DNA of 64,000 nt from Microbacterium suaedae (GCF_003254645.1 NZ_PNFD01000002.1:372001-436000), one strand, 5' to 3'; positions 17,259-27,205 are shown, counted from the first letter of the stretch. Notes: generated by a model from the letters alone, not told the origin. Numbers and translations: made by a program.

Positions 17259-18779
17259 ATGGTCACGTTCGTCGACGAGGTCACCCTGCACCTGCGGGCG
17301 GGCAGCGGCGGCAACGGCTGCGTGTCGGTTCGTCGCGAGAAGTTCAAGCCGCTCGCCGGCCCCGACGGGGGAAACGGTGGTGACGGGGGCGACATCGTCC
17401 TCGTCGCCGATACGCAGACCACAACGCTGCTCGGCTATCACCACTCGCCGCACCGTCGCTCCGAGAACGGTGGCTTCGGCATGGGGGACATGCGCTCTGG
17501 TGCGCATGGTCAAGACCTCGAGCTCCCGGTTCCGGTCGGCACGGTCGTGAAGGACTCGTCGGGCGATGTTCTCGTCGACCTCGATGAGGCCGGCATGCGG
17601 TTCATCGCGGCTCCGGGCGGGCAGGGTGGGCTCGGAAACGCGGCCCTCTCTTCGCCGAAGCGCAAGGCCCCGGGCTTCGCGCTGCTCGGCACGCCGGGCT
17701 GGGAGGGCGACCTCGTCCTGGAGCTGAAGACGCTCGCGGATGTCGCGCTCGTAGGATTCCCGTCGGCCGGCAAGTCGAGCCTCGTCGCCGCCGTATCGGC
17801 CGCCCGTCCGAAGATCGCCGACTACCCGTTCACGACGCTCCACCCGAATCTCGGAGTCGTGCAGGCCGGCGACGTGCGCTTCACGGTCGCCGACGTTCCC
17901 GGCCTCATCGAAGGGGCGAGTGAAGGACGCGGGCTCGGACTCGAGTTCCTCCGCCACGTCGAGCGCTGCACGGCCCTCGTGCACGTGCTCGACTGCGCCA
18001 CGCTCGAGCCGGGTCGCGACCCGGTCAGCGACCTCGAGACCATCCGCCGCGAGCTCGGGAGCTACCCCGTTCCGGAGGGGCAGCTGCCGCTTCTCGAGCG
18101 ACCGCAGCTCGTCGTGCTGAACAAGATCGATGTGCCCGAGGCCGAGGAACTCGCCGCGTTCGTGCGAGCCGATATCGAGGCGCTCGGCTACCGCGTCTTC
18201 GAGATCTCGACTGTCGCCCATCGCGGCCTGCGGGAGCTCACCTTCGCCCTCGCCGAGATCGTCGAGGAGCATCGCACGACGATCTCGACCGACGAGCCGC
18301 GCGAGCGCGTGGTCATCCGTCCGAAGGGTTCCCGGCGCGAGTTCACCGTGACGGCCGAGGGCGGCACCTACGGCACGACCTTCCGCATCCGCGGCGAGAA
18401 GCCAGAGCGCTGGGTGCAGCAGACTGATTTCCAGAACGACGAGGCCGTCGGCTATCTCGCCGACCGCCTCGAGAAGATCGGCATCGAAGACGCGCTCGTT
18501 CGCGCGGGTGCCGTCCCGGGTTCGCCCGTCGTCATCGGTGACGGCGACGGCGTCGTCTTCGACTGGGATCCGGCTCTCAGCTCGGCAGCCGAGCTCACGC
18601 AGGCGCCGCGCGGCACGGATCCCCGCCTCGATGGCACGCACCGTCGCACGACGGCGGAGCGCCGCGACGCATACAAGGCCAGGCAGGACGCGCGCACGAT
18701 CGAGCGCGCACTGGAAGAAGAGCGACGCCTCGCTCGCAGAGACGAGGACGCGCTCGAAGGGATGGATGGTACAGAGTGA
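17259..18779 (+). CDS. obgE: GTPase Obg/CgtA
   Basis: A 506-residue ribosome-associated GTPase for 50S assembly and stress control. The glycine-rich Obg fold covers about 1-158 ([18 protein letters not shown]), the G domain about 160-330 with [10 protein letters not shown] (G1, about 165), DVPGLIEGA (G3) and NKID (G4), and the OCT domain lies at about 345-425. The charged tail beyond is typical of actinobacterial Obg. AGAAGAGG precedes the ATG. Its stop overlaps the GTG of proB. Confidence 0.97.
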   Translation: MVTFVDEVTLHLRAGSGGNGCVSVRREKFKPLAGPDGGNGGDGGDIVLVADTQTTTLLGYHHSPHRRSENGGFGMGDMRSGAHGQDLELPVPVGTVVKDSSGDVLVDLDEAGMRFIAAPGGQGGLGNAALSSPKRKAPGFALLGTPGWEGDLVLELKTLADVALVGFPSAGKSSLVAAVSAARPKIADYPFTTLHPNLGVVQAGDVRFTVADVPGLIEGASEGRGLGLEFLRHVERCTALVHVLDCATLEPGRDPVSDLETIRRELGSYPVPEGQLPLLERPQLVVLNKIDVPEAEELAAFVRADIEALGYRVFEISTVAHRGLRELTFALAEIVEEHRTTISTDEPRERVVIRPKGSRREFTVTAEGGTYGTTFRIRGEKPERWVQQTDFQNDEAVGYLADRLEKIGIEDALVRAGAVPGSPVVIGDGDGVVFDWDPALSSAAELTQAPRGTDPRLDGTHRRTTAERRDAYKARQDARTIERALEEERRLARRDEDALEGMDGTE

Positions 18780-19627
18780 CGGCACAAGCACGTCAGGATC
18801 TGGCAACCGCGAAGAGAATCGTCGTCAAGGTCGGTTCGTCGTCGATCAGTGGAGATGCGTCGTGGCGCATCGACATGCTCGCCGACGCGATCATCGAGGC
18901 GCGTTCACGAGGGCAGGAGATCATCCTGGTCTCGTCCGGCGCGATCGCAACGGCGGTTTCGCTGATGGACCTCGGGACGGGCAAGCCGTCCGACCTCGCG
19001 ACACAGCAGGCCGCCGCGGCGGTCGGGCAGAACGCGCTGCTCTGGCGCTGGCAGTCGAGCCTCGACCGGTTCGGCGTCCTCGCCGGGCAGGTGCTGCTCA
19101 CGCTGAGCGACATGCAGAACAGCACCCCGCGGAGCAACGCGCGCCGCGCGATCGACCGCATGCTGACGCTCGGCGTCCTGCCGATCGTCAACGAGAACGA
19201 CGCGGTCGCGACGCACGAGATCCGGTTCGGTGACAACGACCGGCTCTCGGCACTCGTCGCGCACCTCATGAAGGCCGACGCGCTCGTCCTTCTCAGCGAT
19301 ATCACGGCCCTGTACACGGCTCCGCCGGACCGCGAGGGCTCACACCCGATCGACACGATCGAGGTCGATGACGATCTGCGCCAGTTCGAGTTCGGCGGCA
19401 AGGTCGTCAACAGCGTCGGCACGGGAGGCGCGGCGACCAAGGCTACGGCCGGTCGCCTGGCGCAGGAGCACGGAGTGGGCGCGCTCGTCACGAGCGCCGA
19501 CAACATCTCCGATGCCCTCGCGGGCCACGACATCGGGACCTGGTTCGCGCCGGCCGCGACGGGACACCCGAAGACGGAGGCGATCTCCGTGATTCTGCAG
19601 GACGACGAGAATGAGGAGGATCGATGA
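18776..19627 (+). CDS. proB: Glutamate 5-kinase (no PUA domain)
   Basis: First step of proline synthesis: phosphorylates glutamate. The 283-residue amino acid kinase has [40 protein letters not shown] and [15 protein letters not shown]. The C-terminal PUA domain of E. coli ProB (367 residues) is absent, as in many actinobacteria; the kinase domain is complete. GTG start overlaps obgE, and the stop overlaps the proA ATG, so obgE-proB-proA are coupled. Confidence 0.95.
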   Translation: MTAQARQDLATAKRIVVKVGSSSISGDASWRIDMLADAIIEARSRGQEIILVSSGAIATAVSLMDLGTGKPSDLATQQAAAAVGQNALLWRWQSSLDRFGVLAGQVLLTLSDMQNSTPRSNARRAIDRMLTLGVLPIVNENDAVATHEIRFGDNDRLSALVAHLMKADALVLLSDITALYTAPPDREGSHPIDTIEVDDDLRQFEFGGKVVNSVGTGGAATKATAGRLAQEHGVGALVTSADNISDALAGHDIGTWFAPAATGHPKTEAISVILQDDENEEDR

Positions 19628-20880
19628 CCATCACCGACGCACCCGAAGCCCGTTTCGCCCTCGCCAAGAAGTCCGCGCGAAGCGTCGCCGCGCTCACGAG
19701 CACGCAGAAGTCTGACGCTCTGCACGCGATCGCCGACGCCCTGATCGCAAACGAGGAGCGGATCGTCGCCGCCAACGCCGAGGATCTCGAGCGCGGCCGC
19801 GAGAAGCAGATCGGCGACTCGCTGCTCGATCGCCTCGCGCTCTCGTCGGAGCGCATCGCGGCGCTCGCTGACGCGACGCGTCAGGTTGCGGCACTCCCGG
19901 ATCCCATCGGTCAGGTCGTGCGCGGCGAGCGCATGGCGAACGGGATCCGCCTGGAGCAGATCCGCGTTCCGTTCGGCGTCGTGGGCGCGATCTACGAGGC
20001 CCGTCCGAACGTGACGGTCGACATCGCGGCGCTCGCGCTGCGATCCGGAAACGCGGTCGTGCTCCGTGGCGGCAGCGCCGCGATGAGCTCGAACATGGCG
20101 CTCGTGGCGATCATGCGCGATGCGCTCGAGACGCAGGGCATCGACCCCGAGGCGATTCAGACGGTCGACGAGTTCGGCCGCGAGGGCGCGAACGCTCTCA
20201 TGACGGGGCGTGGATTCATCGACGTGCTCGTTCCGCGCGGATCGGCGGCCCTCATCGAGACCGTTGTGACGAAGTCGACCGTTCCGGTCATCGAGACGGG
20301 CGCGGGCAATGTGCACGTCGTCCTCGATTCCACGGCTCCCGACGACTGGGCGCGCGACATCACCGTCAACTCCAAGACGCATCGCGTGAGCGTGTGCAAC
20401 TCGGCGGAGAGCGTCCTCGTGCTGCGAGACGCAGCCGAGCGTCTCGTTCCGAGTGTCGTCGGCGCACTTCAGGAGGCCGGCGTCACGGTGCATGGCGACG
20501 AGGTGGTCCAGCAGCTTGCGAACGACATCGTTCCCGCGACGGAGGACGACTGGGGAACGGAATACCTCAGCCTCGACATCGCGATGAAGGTCGTCGACAC
20601 GCTCGACGAGGCCATCGAACACATCGATCGCTACAGCACGCACCACACCGAGACGATCGTGACGACCGACGTGCGCAACGCCGAGAAGTTCCTCGCCGAG
20701 GTCGATTCGGCGGCGGTGTACGTCAACACGTCGACCCGCTTCACCGACGGTGGCGAGTACGGATTCGGTGCAGAGGTTGGCATCTCGACGCAGAAGCTCC
20801 ACGCGCGCGGACCCATGGGGCTGCCCGAGCTCACGAGCACGAAGTGGATCGGACGTGGCGCCGGCCAGATCCGCCCCTGA
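19624..20880 (+). CDS. proA: Gamma-glutamyl phosphate reductase
   Basis: Second step of proline synthesis: NADPH reduction of glutamyl-5-phosphate. The 418-residue ALDH-fold enzyme shows VPFGVVGAIYEARPNVT and LRGGSAAMSSN, the catalytic Cys near 258 in RVSVCNSAESVLV, and GTEYLSLDIAMKVVD with the C-terminal RGPMGLPELTSTKW. ATGA overlap with proB. Confidence 0.97.
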   Translation: MTITDAPEARFALAKKSARSVAALTSTQKSDALHAIADALIANEERIVAANAEDLERGREKQIGDSLLDRLALSSERIAALADATRQVAALPDPIGQVVRGERMANGIRLEQIRVPFGVVGAIYEARPNVTVDIAALALRSGNAVVLRGGSAAMSSNMALVAIMRDALETQGIDPEAIQTVDEFGREGANALMTGRGFIDVLVPRGSAALIETVVTKSTVPVIETGAGNVHVVLDSTAPDDWARDITVNSKTHRVSVCNSAESVLVLRDAAERLVPSVVGALQEAGVTVHGDEVVQQLANDIVPATEDDWGTEYLSLDIAMKVVDTLDEAIEHIDRYSTHHTETIVTTDVRNAEKFLAEVDSAAVYVNTSTRFTDGGEYGFGAEVGISTQKLHARGPMGLPELTSTKWIGRGAGQIRP

Positions 20881-20947
20881 GCGGTTCTGCGGCCCTCAGG
20901 CGATAGTCTGAGAAACGACGATCCCCCATCTTTCGAACGGAGACAGG

Positions 20948-21151
20948 ATGCACATCGCCTCCGCGCTTTCGCACATCGCGGCCGAGACCGAGCACCACGG
21001 CAATGTGGCGCTTGAGACGCTTCCCTACGGCGTCGTAGCCATCGCCGTGTTCGGCGTGCTCGCCCTCATCGCGGCGTCGTACCGAAACGTCGCGAACCGC
21101 CACGCGGATCCCGCCCCGCACACCGACGAGCAGCCGTCGGCTCAGCAGTGA
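20948..21151 (+). CDS. Small single-pass membrane protein
   Basis: A 67-residue ORF with one hydrophobic helix ([20 protein letters not shown]) between a short N-terminus and a Pro/Gln tail. GGAGACAGG precedes the ATG and its stop overlaps the nadD GTG by 4 nt, which argues that it is real. No recognised domain; function unknown. Confidence 0.7.
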   Translation: MHIASALSHIAAETEHHGNVALETLPYGVVAIAVFGVLALIAASYRNVANRHADPAPHTDEQPSAQQ

Positions 21152-21747
21152 CCGGCTCGTCGCGGCCCGTTCGCATCGGGGTGATGGGCGGGACGTTCGA
21201 TCCCATCCATCACGGCCACCTTGTGGCTGCGAGCGAGGTCGCGACGAGCTTCAGTCTCGATGAGGTCGTCTTCGTCCCGACGGGAACCCCGTGGCACAAG
21301 CCCGAGGTCTCGCCGGCACAGCAACGCTACGAGATGACGGTCATCGCGACGGCGTCGAACCCGAGCTTCACTGTGAGTCGGGTCGACGTCGATCGGGCGG
21401 GGCCGACCTACACGGTCGACACCCTGCGCGATCTGCAGAAGGAACGACCGGGTGCGGAGCTGTTCTTCATCACGGGGGCCGACGCCGTGGCGCAGATTCT
21501 CAGCTGGCGCGATCATGATGAGCTGTGGGAGCTCGCGCGATTCGTTGCCGTCACCCGGCCGGGTCATGACCTCGACGTCGCCGACCTGCCGAGCGATCGC
21601 GTCAGTCTTCTCGAGATCCCGGCGCTGGCGATATCGTCGACGGACTGCCGGACTCGGGTCGAAGGGGGATTGCCCGTGTGGTACCTGGTTCCCGACGGCG
21701 TCGTCCAGTACATCGCCAAACATCATCTTTATCGGAGCAGGGTATGA
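21148..21747 (+). CDS. nadD: Nicotinate-nucleotide adenylyltransferase
   Basis: Adenylates nicotinate mononucleotide in NAD synthesis. 199 residues; [12 protein letters not shown] (14-25) is the nucleotidyltransferase (T/H)xGH site, [16 protein letters not shown] is the substrate loop and ISSTDCR the C-terminal ATP motif (usually ISSTxIR). GTG start coupled to the small membrane gene; the stop overlaps the next ATG. Confidence 0.95.
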   Translation: MTGSSRPVRIGVMGGTFDPIHHGHLVAASEVATSFSLDEVVFVPTGTPWHKPEVSPAQQRYEMTVIATASNPSFTVSRVDVDRAGPTYTVDTLRDLQKERPGAELFFITGADAVAQILSWRDHDELWELARFVAVTRPGHDLDVADLPSDRVSLLEIPALAISSTDCRTRVEGGLPVWYLVPDGVVQYIAKHHLYRSRV

Positions 21748-22709
21748 GCACATCGGGCGAGCAGGGAAGGCGACCGCTGACGCGGCGCGAGCTGCGCGAG
21801 CTGCGCGCGAAGGGCGGTGAGCCCGCGGTCCGCGAGGCTCTCGACGCGGCGTCTGCCGAGGATCCCCCTGCCGCACCCGGCCCGCACGTGGTGGCGAGCG
21901 TCCCGCAGGATGCCGAGTCACCGCACGCGCTCACCCGCAAGGAGCTGCGTCGGCTGCGCACCAACGAGGTGCCGATCGTCTCGGCCGACGACGCCGCATC
22001 CTCGTCCGAGGATGCCGCAGTCTCCTCCGACGGCGAGACGACACCCCACGATGCTTCCGGAGACGTCGCGGCGACGGGGGAGCGGCATCCCCAGTCGATC
22101 GATGCCATCGACTCTCCGTCCGAAGACGAGGCGCCGTCCGTTCAGGACGAGGAACAGCCTTCCCCGCAGGCCACTGCGTCTGTGCCTGCCGACGTTAAAG
22201 ACGCGTCGGTCGTGGCGATGGCGGAGGCTGAGAAGCCCGCGGGTACGGACGACGCCGCTCGCGCAGACGACACGGTCGATTCCGCGCCGGCTCTGAACCC
22301 GAGCTTCGGCGCGGGAGTCGGCGAGACGCAGCGAGAGCCCGAGGCGGCCTCCTTCGACGACCTCATGGGGCAGTACGCGACGACGTCGCCGAGCTCGATC
22401 ATCATGACGAGCTCGCACCGGCTGCCCGAGGGGCTCGGTTCGGAGGGCGCAGCGAAGGGCACGACCGATGGTCGAGAGGCTGATGCTGTGCTCGTCGACG
22501 GCGAGCTGCCTGCGAGCTCCTCGCCGACACCCATCGCGGCGTCGGCTGCCATCTCGACCCAGAAGGGCGCTCACGATGTGATGCGCCCGCCCGCGCCCGA
22601 GAAGGGCCGCGGCCTGCTCTTCGCCCTCGGCATCACGGCGGGGATCCTCGGGATCGTCGCCGTCGGAACCCTCGCCACCCTCTACTTCACGGGAGCCTTC
22701 AACCAGTGA
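21744..22709 (+). CDS. Unknown acidic protein with C-terminal membrane anchor
   Basis: A 321-residue protein between nadD and rsfS, with ATGA overlap at the front and GTGA overlap at the end. The N-terminus has two similar basic helices, [14 protein letters not shown] and [13 protein letters not shown]; the middle (about 60-280) is an acidic, Ala/Ser/Glu-rich disordered stretch; one helix near the C-terminus ([20 protein letters not shown]) likely anchors it with the long part in the cytoplasm. The repeated TR(R/K)ELR(E/R)LR element is common at N-termini of actinobacterial envelope-linked proteins. Function unknown. Confidence 0.8.
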   Translation: MSTSGEQGRRPLTRRELRELRAKGGEPAVREALDAASAEDPPAAPGPHVVASVPQDAESPHALTRKELRRLRTNEVPIVSADDAASSSEDAAVSSDGETTPHDASGDVAATGERHPQSIDAIDSPSEDEAPSVQDEEQPSPQATASVPADVKDASVVAMAEAEKPAGTDDAARADDTVDSAPALNPSFGAGVGETQREPEAASFDDLMGQYATTSPSSIIMTSSHRLPEGLGSEGAAKGTTDGREADAVLVDGELPASSSPTPIAASAAISTQKGAHDVMRPPAPEKGRGLLFALGITAGILGIVAVGTLATLYFTGAFNQ

Positions 22710-23089
22710 ATCCCTCATCCGTCGACATGCTCCAGACCGCCGCCGCGGCCGCCGACAAGATGGGTGGTGAAGACCTCGTCGCGCTCGACGTCTCGCAGCC
22801 GATGCCGCTCGCCGACATCTTCCTCATCGTGACGGGACGCTCTGAGCGCAACGCCGGCGCGATCTCCGACGAGATCGAGCGCGAACTCCACAAGGCCGGG
22901 CACAAGCTGCTGCGCCGCGAGGGAAAGGCCGAGGGTCGGTGGATCCTCTGCGACTTCGGCGATCTCGTCGTGCACGTGTTCCATCGCGAGGAGCGCGAGT
23001 TCTACGGCCTCGAGCGTCTCTGGAAGGACTGCCCGACGGTGCCGTTCGAGCTCCCGACACGCCCGTCGAACGAGCCCGATTTCACCTGA
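22706..23089 (+). CDS. rsfS: Ribosome silencing factor RsfS
   Basis: Binds L14 and blocks subunit joining in starvation. 127 residues with ADIFLIVTGRSERNAGAISD, EGRWILCDFGDLVVHVFH and REFYGLERLW, the RsfS/Iojap signature. GTG start overlaps the preceding stop. The nadD-(membrane protein)-rsfS order is usual in the phylum. Confidence 0.95.
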   Translation: MNPSSVDMLQTAAAAADKMGGEDLVALDVSQPMPLADIFLIVTGRSERNAGAISDEIERELHKAGHKLLRREGKAEGRWILCDFGDLVVHVFHREEREFYGLERLWKDCPTVPFELPTRPSNEPDFT

Positions 23090-23110
23090 TCTCGCGAGCT
23101 GTTGTAAGCT
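23081..23110 (+). promoter_or_regulatory. Possible tRNA-Ala promoter
   Basis: TTCACC (23081-23086) and TAAGCT (23105-23110) at 18-bp spacing, 35 bp ahead of the tRNA. The -35 overlaps the end of rsfS. Confidence 0.35.
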
Positions 23111-23145
23111 ATATGAGTTGCCCGCGAGGGTGAAAAACAAAAAAT

Positions 23146-23218
23146 GGGCCCATGGCGCAGCTGGTAGCGCACCTGCATGGCATGCAGGGGGTCGCGGGTT
23201 CGAGTCCCGCTGGGTCCA
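23146..23218 (+). tRNA. tRNA-Ala (anticodon GGC)
   Basis: A 73-nt cloverleaf: acceptor GGGCCCA/TGGGTCC with one G-U pair and discriminator A; anticodon arm CCTGC-ATGGCAT-GCAGG with GGC in the middle of the loop (reads GCC); T arm GCGGG-TTCGAGT-CCCGC. CCA is not encoded. Confidence 0.97.
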
Positions 23219-23236
23219 CATAAGTTGAGCAAGTTG

Positions 23237-23268
23237 AAGCCTGCCCCGTCTGATGACGGGGCAGGCTT
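23237..23268. terminator. Terminator after tRNA-Ala
   Basis: A perfect 14-bp stem AAGCCTGCCCCGTC/GACGGGGCAGGCTT with loop TGAT. It can also serve the convergent SnoaL-like gene. Confidence 0.75.
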
Positions 23269-23296
23269 CTGCTTCACGCGCAGGGTGTTGCCGAGA

Positions 23297-23692
23297 TCAG
23301 AGTAGGAAGACCTCGTCGGAGTCCCCGCTGACCCCACTCAGGTGCTCGTGTGTCAGCAGCCATCCTTCTGCGGTTCGAGCGAAGACGTTCGTGGCGCGAC
23401 CGATGCCACTTCGCGCCTCTCCGTCAATGGTCCCCGTCCAGTGATATGCGTACACGGCTACGGCCGTATCGGTTCCGCGAGCTACCCACGTGACATTCGA
23501 GGCCCAGTACCGCTCGTCAGGGAGCAGCGCCCAGGTGCGTTCGAAGTACGCCCTGATCGAGGTCATGCCGACGCAGGTCGCATCCCCGAAGAAGTACACC
23601 GCGTCGGGGGCGAGGCACTCCGCAACCTCGTCGAAGTCGTGCGTATTCGTCGCTGCCAGGTACGCGTCCAGCGCGTCGTCCACGCGTGTCAT
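23297..23692 (-). CDS. SnoaL/NTF2-like domain protein
   Basis: A 131-residue cone-shaped NTF2-like protein: DDALDAYLAATNTHDFDEVA, FFGDATCVGMTSIRAYFERTWALLP-type middle, and GWLLTHEHLSG at the end. Similar proteins (DUF4440, SnoaL_3) act as ketosteroid-isomerase-like enzymes or binding domains; no specific role can be assigned. ATG 23692 overlaps the GNAT gene stop. Confidence 0.75.
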   Translation of the reverse strand: MTRVDDALDAYLAATNTHDFDEVAECLAPDAVYFFGDATCVGMTSIRAYFERTWALLPDERYWASNVTWVARGTDTAVAVYAYHWTGTIDGEARSGIGRATNVFARTAEGWLLTHEHLSGVSGDSDEVFLL

Positions 23693-24279
23693 CGTCGCGT
23701 CCTCGCGCTGTCGGGGGCAGAGTCGTTCAACGTCGCGGTCAGCCTCCAGATCGGCGGTCGCTCGGGGTCGTCGCGCTGGGCGTCGATGACGAACCCGTGG
23801 CGTTCGTAGAGGCGCACGTTCCTCGGGTCGGAGGTCTCCAGCGCGATCAGCGAGCCACCCCGCTGCGCGACTTCCCTCACGGCAAACGTGATCAGGGCCG
23901 ACGCGTACCCGCGACCCTGGCTATCTGGCCTGACTCCGAGGGTCTCTAATCGCCACGCATGCGGCGGTGGTTCGGTGTGCTCGAGACGGGCGGCACGGTC
24001 GCCGTGCAACTCGAGGATGCGGTCGATCACACCTTGTCCCGGCGCGGGTGCTTCCGGCGGTAGAACGGCGATCACCCCGTCCCTATCGACGGTCACGGCG
24101 ACGAGACCGTGCGTGTGTGCGTAGTCGAGATAGAGCCCCTGCAGCTCGCGCAGCCGATCGGCGTAGCCGCTTTCGGGGATGACGTAGCGGGTCCACGGGT
24201 AGTGCTCGAACGCGGCTGCGAGCGTGTCTGCCGCAGCGGCGAGATCTTCCGGGCGCGCATGTTTGATCGGAGTCGTCAC
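23689..24279 (-). CDS. GNAT-family N-acetyltransferase
   Basis: A 196-residue acetyltransferase. LETLGVRPDSQGRGYASALI is the acetyl-CoA motif A (V-x-P-x-x-Q-x-x-G-x-G/A form), followed by IALETSDPRNVRLYERHGF. The acceptor is unknown. I choose GTG 24279 because AGGGAG stands 5-6 nt upstream and the protein then begins TTPIKHARPEDL; an ATG at 24324 lies inside the preceding gene and adds an Arg-rich stretch with no similarity. Confidence 0.8.
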   Translation of the reverse strand: MTTPIKHARPEDLAAAADTLAAAFEHYPWTRYVIPESGYADRLRELQGLYLDYAHTHGLVAVTVDRDGVIAVLPPEAPAPGQGVIDRILELHGDRAARLEHTEPPPHAWRLETLGVRPDSQGRGYASALITFAVREVAQRGGSLIALETSDPRNVRLYERHGFVIDAQRDDPERPPIWRLTATLNDSAPDSARTRR

Positions 24280-24298
24280 TGTTCGCTCCCTGGGCCGC

Positions 24299-25558
24299 TC
24301 ACGCCGGTACTCCGCTTTCGGCATCCGGTCGCCTGTGCACGATGCCGTCCTTCATGACGAAGTCGACCCGTCCCGTGGCCTCGATATCGGTGAGGGGGTT
24401 GCCGGGCATCGCGATGAGGTCGGCGATCCTGCCTTCGGCGATCACGCCGAGATTGTCGAGTCCGAGCATCTCGGCGGCCACGCTCGTCGCCGCCTTGAGC
24501 GCGCGCAGCTCGCTGATGCCGTGGGAGACCATTGCGGGGAACTCGCGCCAATTGTCGGCGTGGGGGAACATGCCGGCGTCGGTGCCGAATGCGATCTTCA
24601 CCTCGCTGGCCGCGAGGTGTTCGGCGCCCGAGAGGATAGCCGACTGGTGCTTCTGGAACTTCTCCTGCTCGAATCGCGGCTTGCGCTTCCAGTGTTCTGC
24701 GTCGAACGCCATCTGCGCGTCGTTGACGACCGTGTACTGGGTCGGGACGAGAAACACCCCGGCGTCTTCGATCATCTTCAGCGAGTCCGCTGACGCGAGA
24801 TTCCCGTGCTCGATGCTGCGCACCCCGGCCTTCACGGCCCTGCGCACGCCCTCGTCTCCGTAGCAGTGCGGGGTCACGGGCCGGCCCAGGTCGCGGGCGG
24901 TCTCGACGAGGACGCTCATCTCCTCCTGGGTGTAGGTGATCTGCTCCGGATCGTCGGAGGGGCTGGAGAATCCGCCGGTCGCTCCGAACTTGATCCAGTC
25001 GGCCCCCGCGCGGATCTCCTGCCGGACCCGCGTGCGGATCTCGTCCGGACCGTCGGCGGCGGCGAGTTCCATGGCGCGGTTCAGGGGTTGATAGTGGTCG
25101 GCCAGCAGGCCCGAGAAGTCGCCGTGGCCGCCGCGGGCGGAAAGCAGATGCGGGGCGACGAGCATGCGCGGACCGGCGACGAGTCCGGCATCGATGGCGT
25201 TTCGCAGATCGATCGTGGCGTAGTGAGGATCACCGGCTGCGAGGTCGCGGATCGTCGTGAAGCCGTTGCGGAGCAGCGTCTCGAGGACGGGCAGGCTGCG
25301 GAGCGCGGTCGCCGCGCCCGACGAACTCATGGCGCTGGTGATGTCTGGCGACACCGCCACGTGGGTGTGGCAGTCCATGAACCCGGGAGTCAGCGTGTGC
25401 CCGGCGAGATCGACGACGTCCGTGCCCGGCGGGGCTTCGATTCCGGGGCCGACGGCCACGATCCGTCCGTCGGTGACGAGCACCTCCTGGCCCGCCTCCG
25501 CGGCGTCGGCCAGGCCATCCCAGACCAGGGCTCCTCGGAGCAGAGTCGACGAAGTCAT
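24299..25558 (-). CDS. Amidohydrolase (imidazolonepropionase-like)
   Basis: A 419-residue metal-dependent hydrolase with a TIM barrel. FMDCHTHVA holds the first two metal His, GADWIKFGATGG the bridging carboxylated Lys, TPHCYGDEGVRRA and IEHGN further His ligands, and IAFGTDAGMFPH the final Asp. This is the subgroup with Xaa-Pro dipeptidase and imidazolonepropionase-like members; the substrate is not predictable. AAGGGG lies 5 nt upstream of ATG. No signal peptide. Confidence 0.85.
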   Translation of the reverse strand: MTSSTLLRGALVWDGLADAAEAGQEVLVTDGRIVAVGPGIEAPPGTDVVDLAGHTLTPGFMDCHTHVAVSPDITSAMSSSGAATALRSLPVLETLLRNGFTTIRDLAAGDPHYATIDLRNAIDAGLVAGPRMLVAPHLLSARGGHGDFSGLLADHYQPLNRAMELAAADGPDEIRTRVRQEIRAGADWIKFGATGGFSSPSDDPEQITYTQEEMSVLVETARDLGRPVTPHCYGDEGVRRAVKAGVRSIEHGNLASADSLKMIEDAGVFLVPTQYTVVNDAQMAFDAEHWKRKPRFEQEKFQKHQSAILSGAEHLAASEVKIAFGTDAGMFPHADNWREFPAMVSHGISELRALKAATSVAAEMLGLDNLGVIAEGRIADLIAMPGNPLTDIEATGRVDFVMKDGIVHRRPDAESGVPA

Positions 25559-25589
25559 GGCGTTCCCCTTCACTCTCGTTTCGTGCGTT

Positions 25590-26333
25590 TCACCCGCGCA
25601 CGTAGCGCAGCAGAAGCTCGTCGCGCGCTCGCAGGACGGACGCGAGGCGCATCGACGTCGGCGCGGATTGGGTATCGCCGGCGATCCGGGCCGCATCGCC
25701 TCCCTCGAGTGTCGGTGCGAGCGTCAGGCACAGCTCGTCGACGATTCCCGCGGTCAGGCACGCGCCGAAGAACGACGGTCCGCCCTCGCTGTGGATCCGC
25801 GTGCACCCGCGCGCCGCGAGATCGTCGCGAAGCGCGCGGAGGTCGACGCTCTCGTCGCCGGTCACGACCACGTCGGCGACCGGTTCGAGTGCCGCGCGTC
25901 GCTCGGATGGCGCGCTCGCCACCGTGTAGACGACCGGCCGTACGGGCGCGTCGGCGAAGACGGGGGAAGTCGGATCCACGTGGAGCGAGCGGGTCACGAG
26001 CGCGAAGACCGGGTGCGGGGCGAGGCCCTGACTCTCGCGCCAACGCGCGGATGCGTCATCGAGTCGCATCGCTCCGTAACCCTCCGCGCGTGCGGTCCCC
26101 GCGGCGACGAGGACCGCGTGAGCGGGGCGGCGGAGCAGGTCGAAGACGCGATGGTCGGCCTCGTCGCCCAGACCCGCCGAGAGCTCCTCGCGCGTGGCCG
26201 CACCGTCGAGGCTGGAGACGAAGTTCATCCTCAGCCACGCCTGGTCCGCCGGGAACGCGTATGCCGCGAGGAGAGCCTCGTCGTCCAGATCAGCGTCGGG
26301 GTTCGGCCAGAGACGGTCGATGCGCGGGCTCAT
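25590..26333 (-). CDS. RibD C-terminal-type reductase (Rv2671-like)
   Basis: A 247-residue NADPH reductase with the RibD_C/DHFR-like fold and no deaminase domain. WLRMNFVSSLDGAAT, LLRRPAHAVLVAAGTARAEGY and IHSEGGPSFFGACL are the family motifs. It closely resembles, from memory, M. tuberculosis Rv2671, for which dihydrofolate reductase activity has been published. ATG overlaps the stop of a FolP2-type gene (ATGA), which supports a pterin-related role. A riboflavin reductase role is less likely because no other rib genes are present. Confidence 0.8.
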   Translation of the reverse strand: MSPRIDRLWPNPDADLDDEALLAAYAFPADQAWLRMNFVSSLDGAATREELSAGLGDEADHRVFDLLRRPAHAVLVAAGTARAEGYGAMRLDDASARWRESQGLAPHPVFALVTRSLHVDPTSPVFADAPVRPVVYTVASAPSERRAALEPVADVVVTGDESVDLRALRDDLAARGCTRIHSEGGPSFFGACLTAGIVDELCLTLAPTLEGGDAARIAGDTQSAPTSMRLASVLRARDELLLRYVRG

Positions 26334-27205
26334 ACGTTCCTCGTGGGGTGCGTGTTGTGCTCCATCCGGGCCGGTTCGCGCCAGCCGAGGATCGCCTCGG
26401 TCATCCGCGCCGCATCGACGGCCGCCGCGACGTCGTGCATTCGCACGATCCGCGCGCCGCGCTCGATGCTGCTGACCATTGCCGCGAGCGAGCCTGCGAG
26501 CCGCATCTCTTTGGCACGGTCGAGGGTCTCGCCGATGAAGTCCTTGTTCGACACGGCGACGAGCAGCGGCGGCCCGATCTCCGCGATCTCGGCGAGTCGC
26601 CGGGTGAGCTCCAGCGAGTGCGCGGTGTTCTTATCAAGGTCGTGTCCCGGATCCACGATGATGCGGTTCTCCGGCACGCCTGCGTCGATCGCCCGCTCGG
26701 TCCGGGCGAGAAGGAAGTCCCGCACCTCGCGCACGACGTCATCGAAGCGGGCCGCGGGCTTCTCGACGCGGGGCGGCCCGACGCTGTGCGTGATCACGAC
26801 GTGCGCATCGCTGTCGGCGATCACACGGGCCATCTCCGGGTCGCCGAGCCCGCTCGTGTCGTTGACGACCGACGCACCAGCCGCAATGGCCGCCGCGGCC
26901 ACCGAGGCTCGATTCGTATCGACCGAGATGACGACGTCGCTTGTCTCCGCGATCCGCTCGACGACCGGGACGACCCGCTCGATCTCCTCGGGGACCGAGA
27001 CGGACGGACCGCGCCCGAAAGGGACGCCCCCCACGTCGACCCAATCGGCGCCGAGTTCGGCGGCGCGACCGGCCGCAGCGACGGCCCGGTCGAGGGCGAA
27101 CGTCGCACCCTCGTCGAAGAACGAATCGGGTGTGCGGTTCACGACCGCCATGACCGCGATCTGGCGCGCGAAGTCGAACTCGCGCCGGCCGATACGCCGA
27201 ATCAC
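26330..27205 (-). CDS. Dihydropteroate synthase paralogue, FolP2 type
   Basis: A 291-residue DHPS-fold protein. MAVVNRTPDSFFDEGATF (19-36) and DVGGVPFGRGP (57-67) stand where functional DHPS has (L/V)NVTPDSFSDGG and D(I/V)GGESTRPG; DPGHDLDKNTAHSLELTR and LLVAVSNKDFIGETL match Rv1207/FolP2 rather than FolP1. M. leprae FolP2 is reported to lack DHPS activity, so this should not be assumed to make dihydropteroate. It overlaps the flavoprotein gene upstream and the reductase gene downstream by 4 nt each. Confidence 0.8.
   Translation of the reverse strand: MIRRIGRREFDFARQIAVMAVVNRTPDSFFDEGATFALDRAVAAAGRAAELGADWVDVGGVPFGRGPSVSVPEEIERVVPVVERIAETSDVVISVDTNRASVAAAAIAAGASVVNDTSGLGDPEMARVIADSDAHVVITHSVGPPRVEKPAARFDDVVREVRDFLLARTERAIDAGVPENRIIVDPGHDLDKNTAHSLELTRRLAEIAEIGPPLLVAVSNKDFIGETLDRAKEMRLAGSLAAMVSSIERGARIVRMHDVAAAVDAARMTEAILGWREPARMEHNTHPTRNV

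Noticed and set aside
18776..19627. Truncated proB pseudogene
   Set aside because: The missing PUA domain is normal in many actinobacteria; all kinase motifs and both gene overlaps are intact.
23689..24324. Longer GNAT start at ATG 24324
   Set aside because: The added residues lie inside the amidohydrolase gene and show no similarity, whereas GTG 24279 has a good ribosome site.
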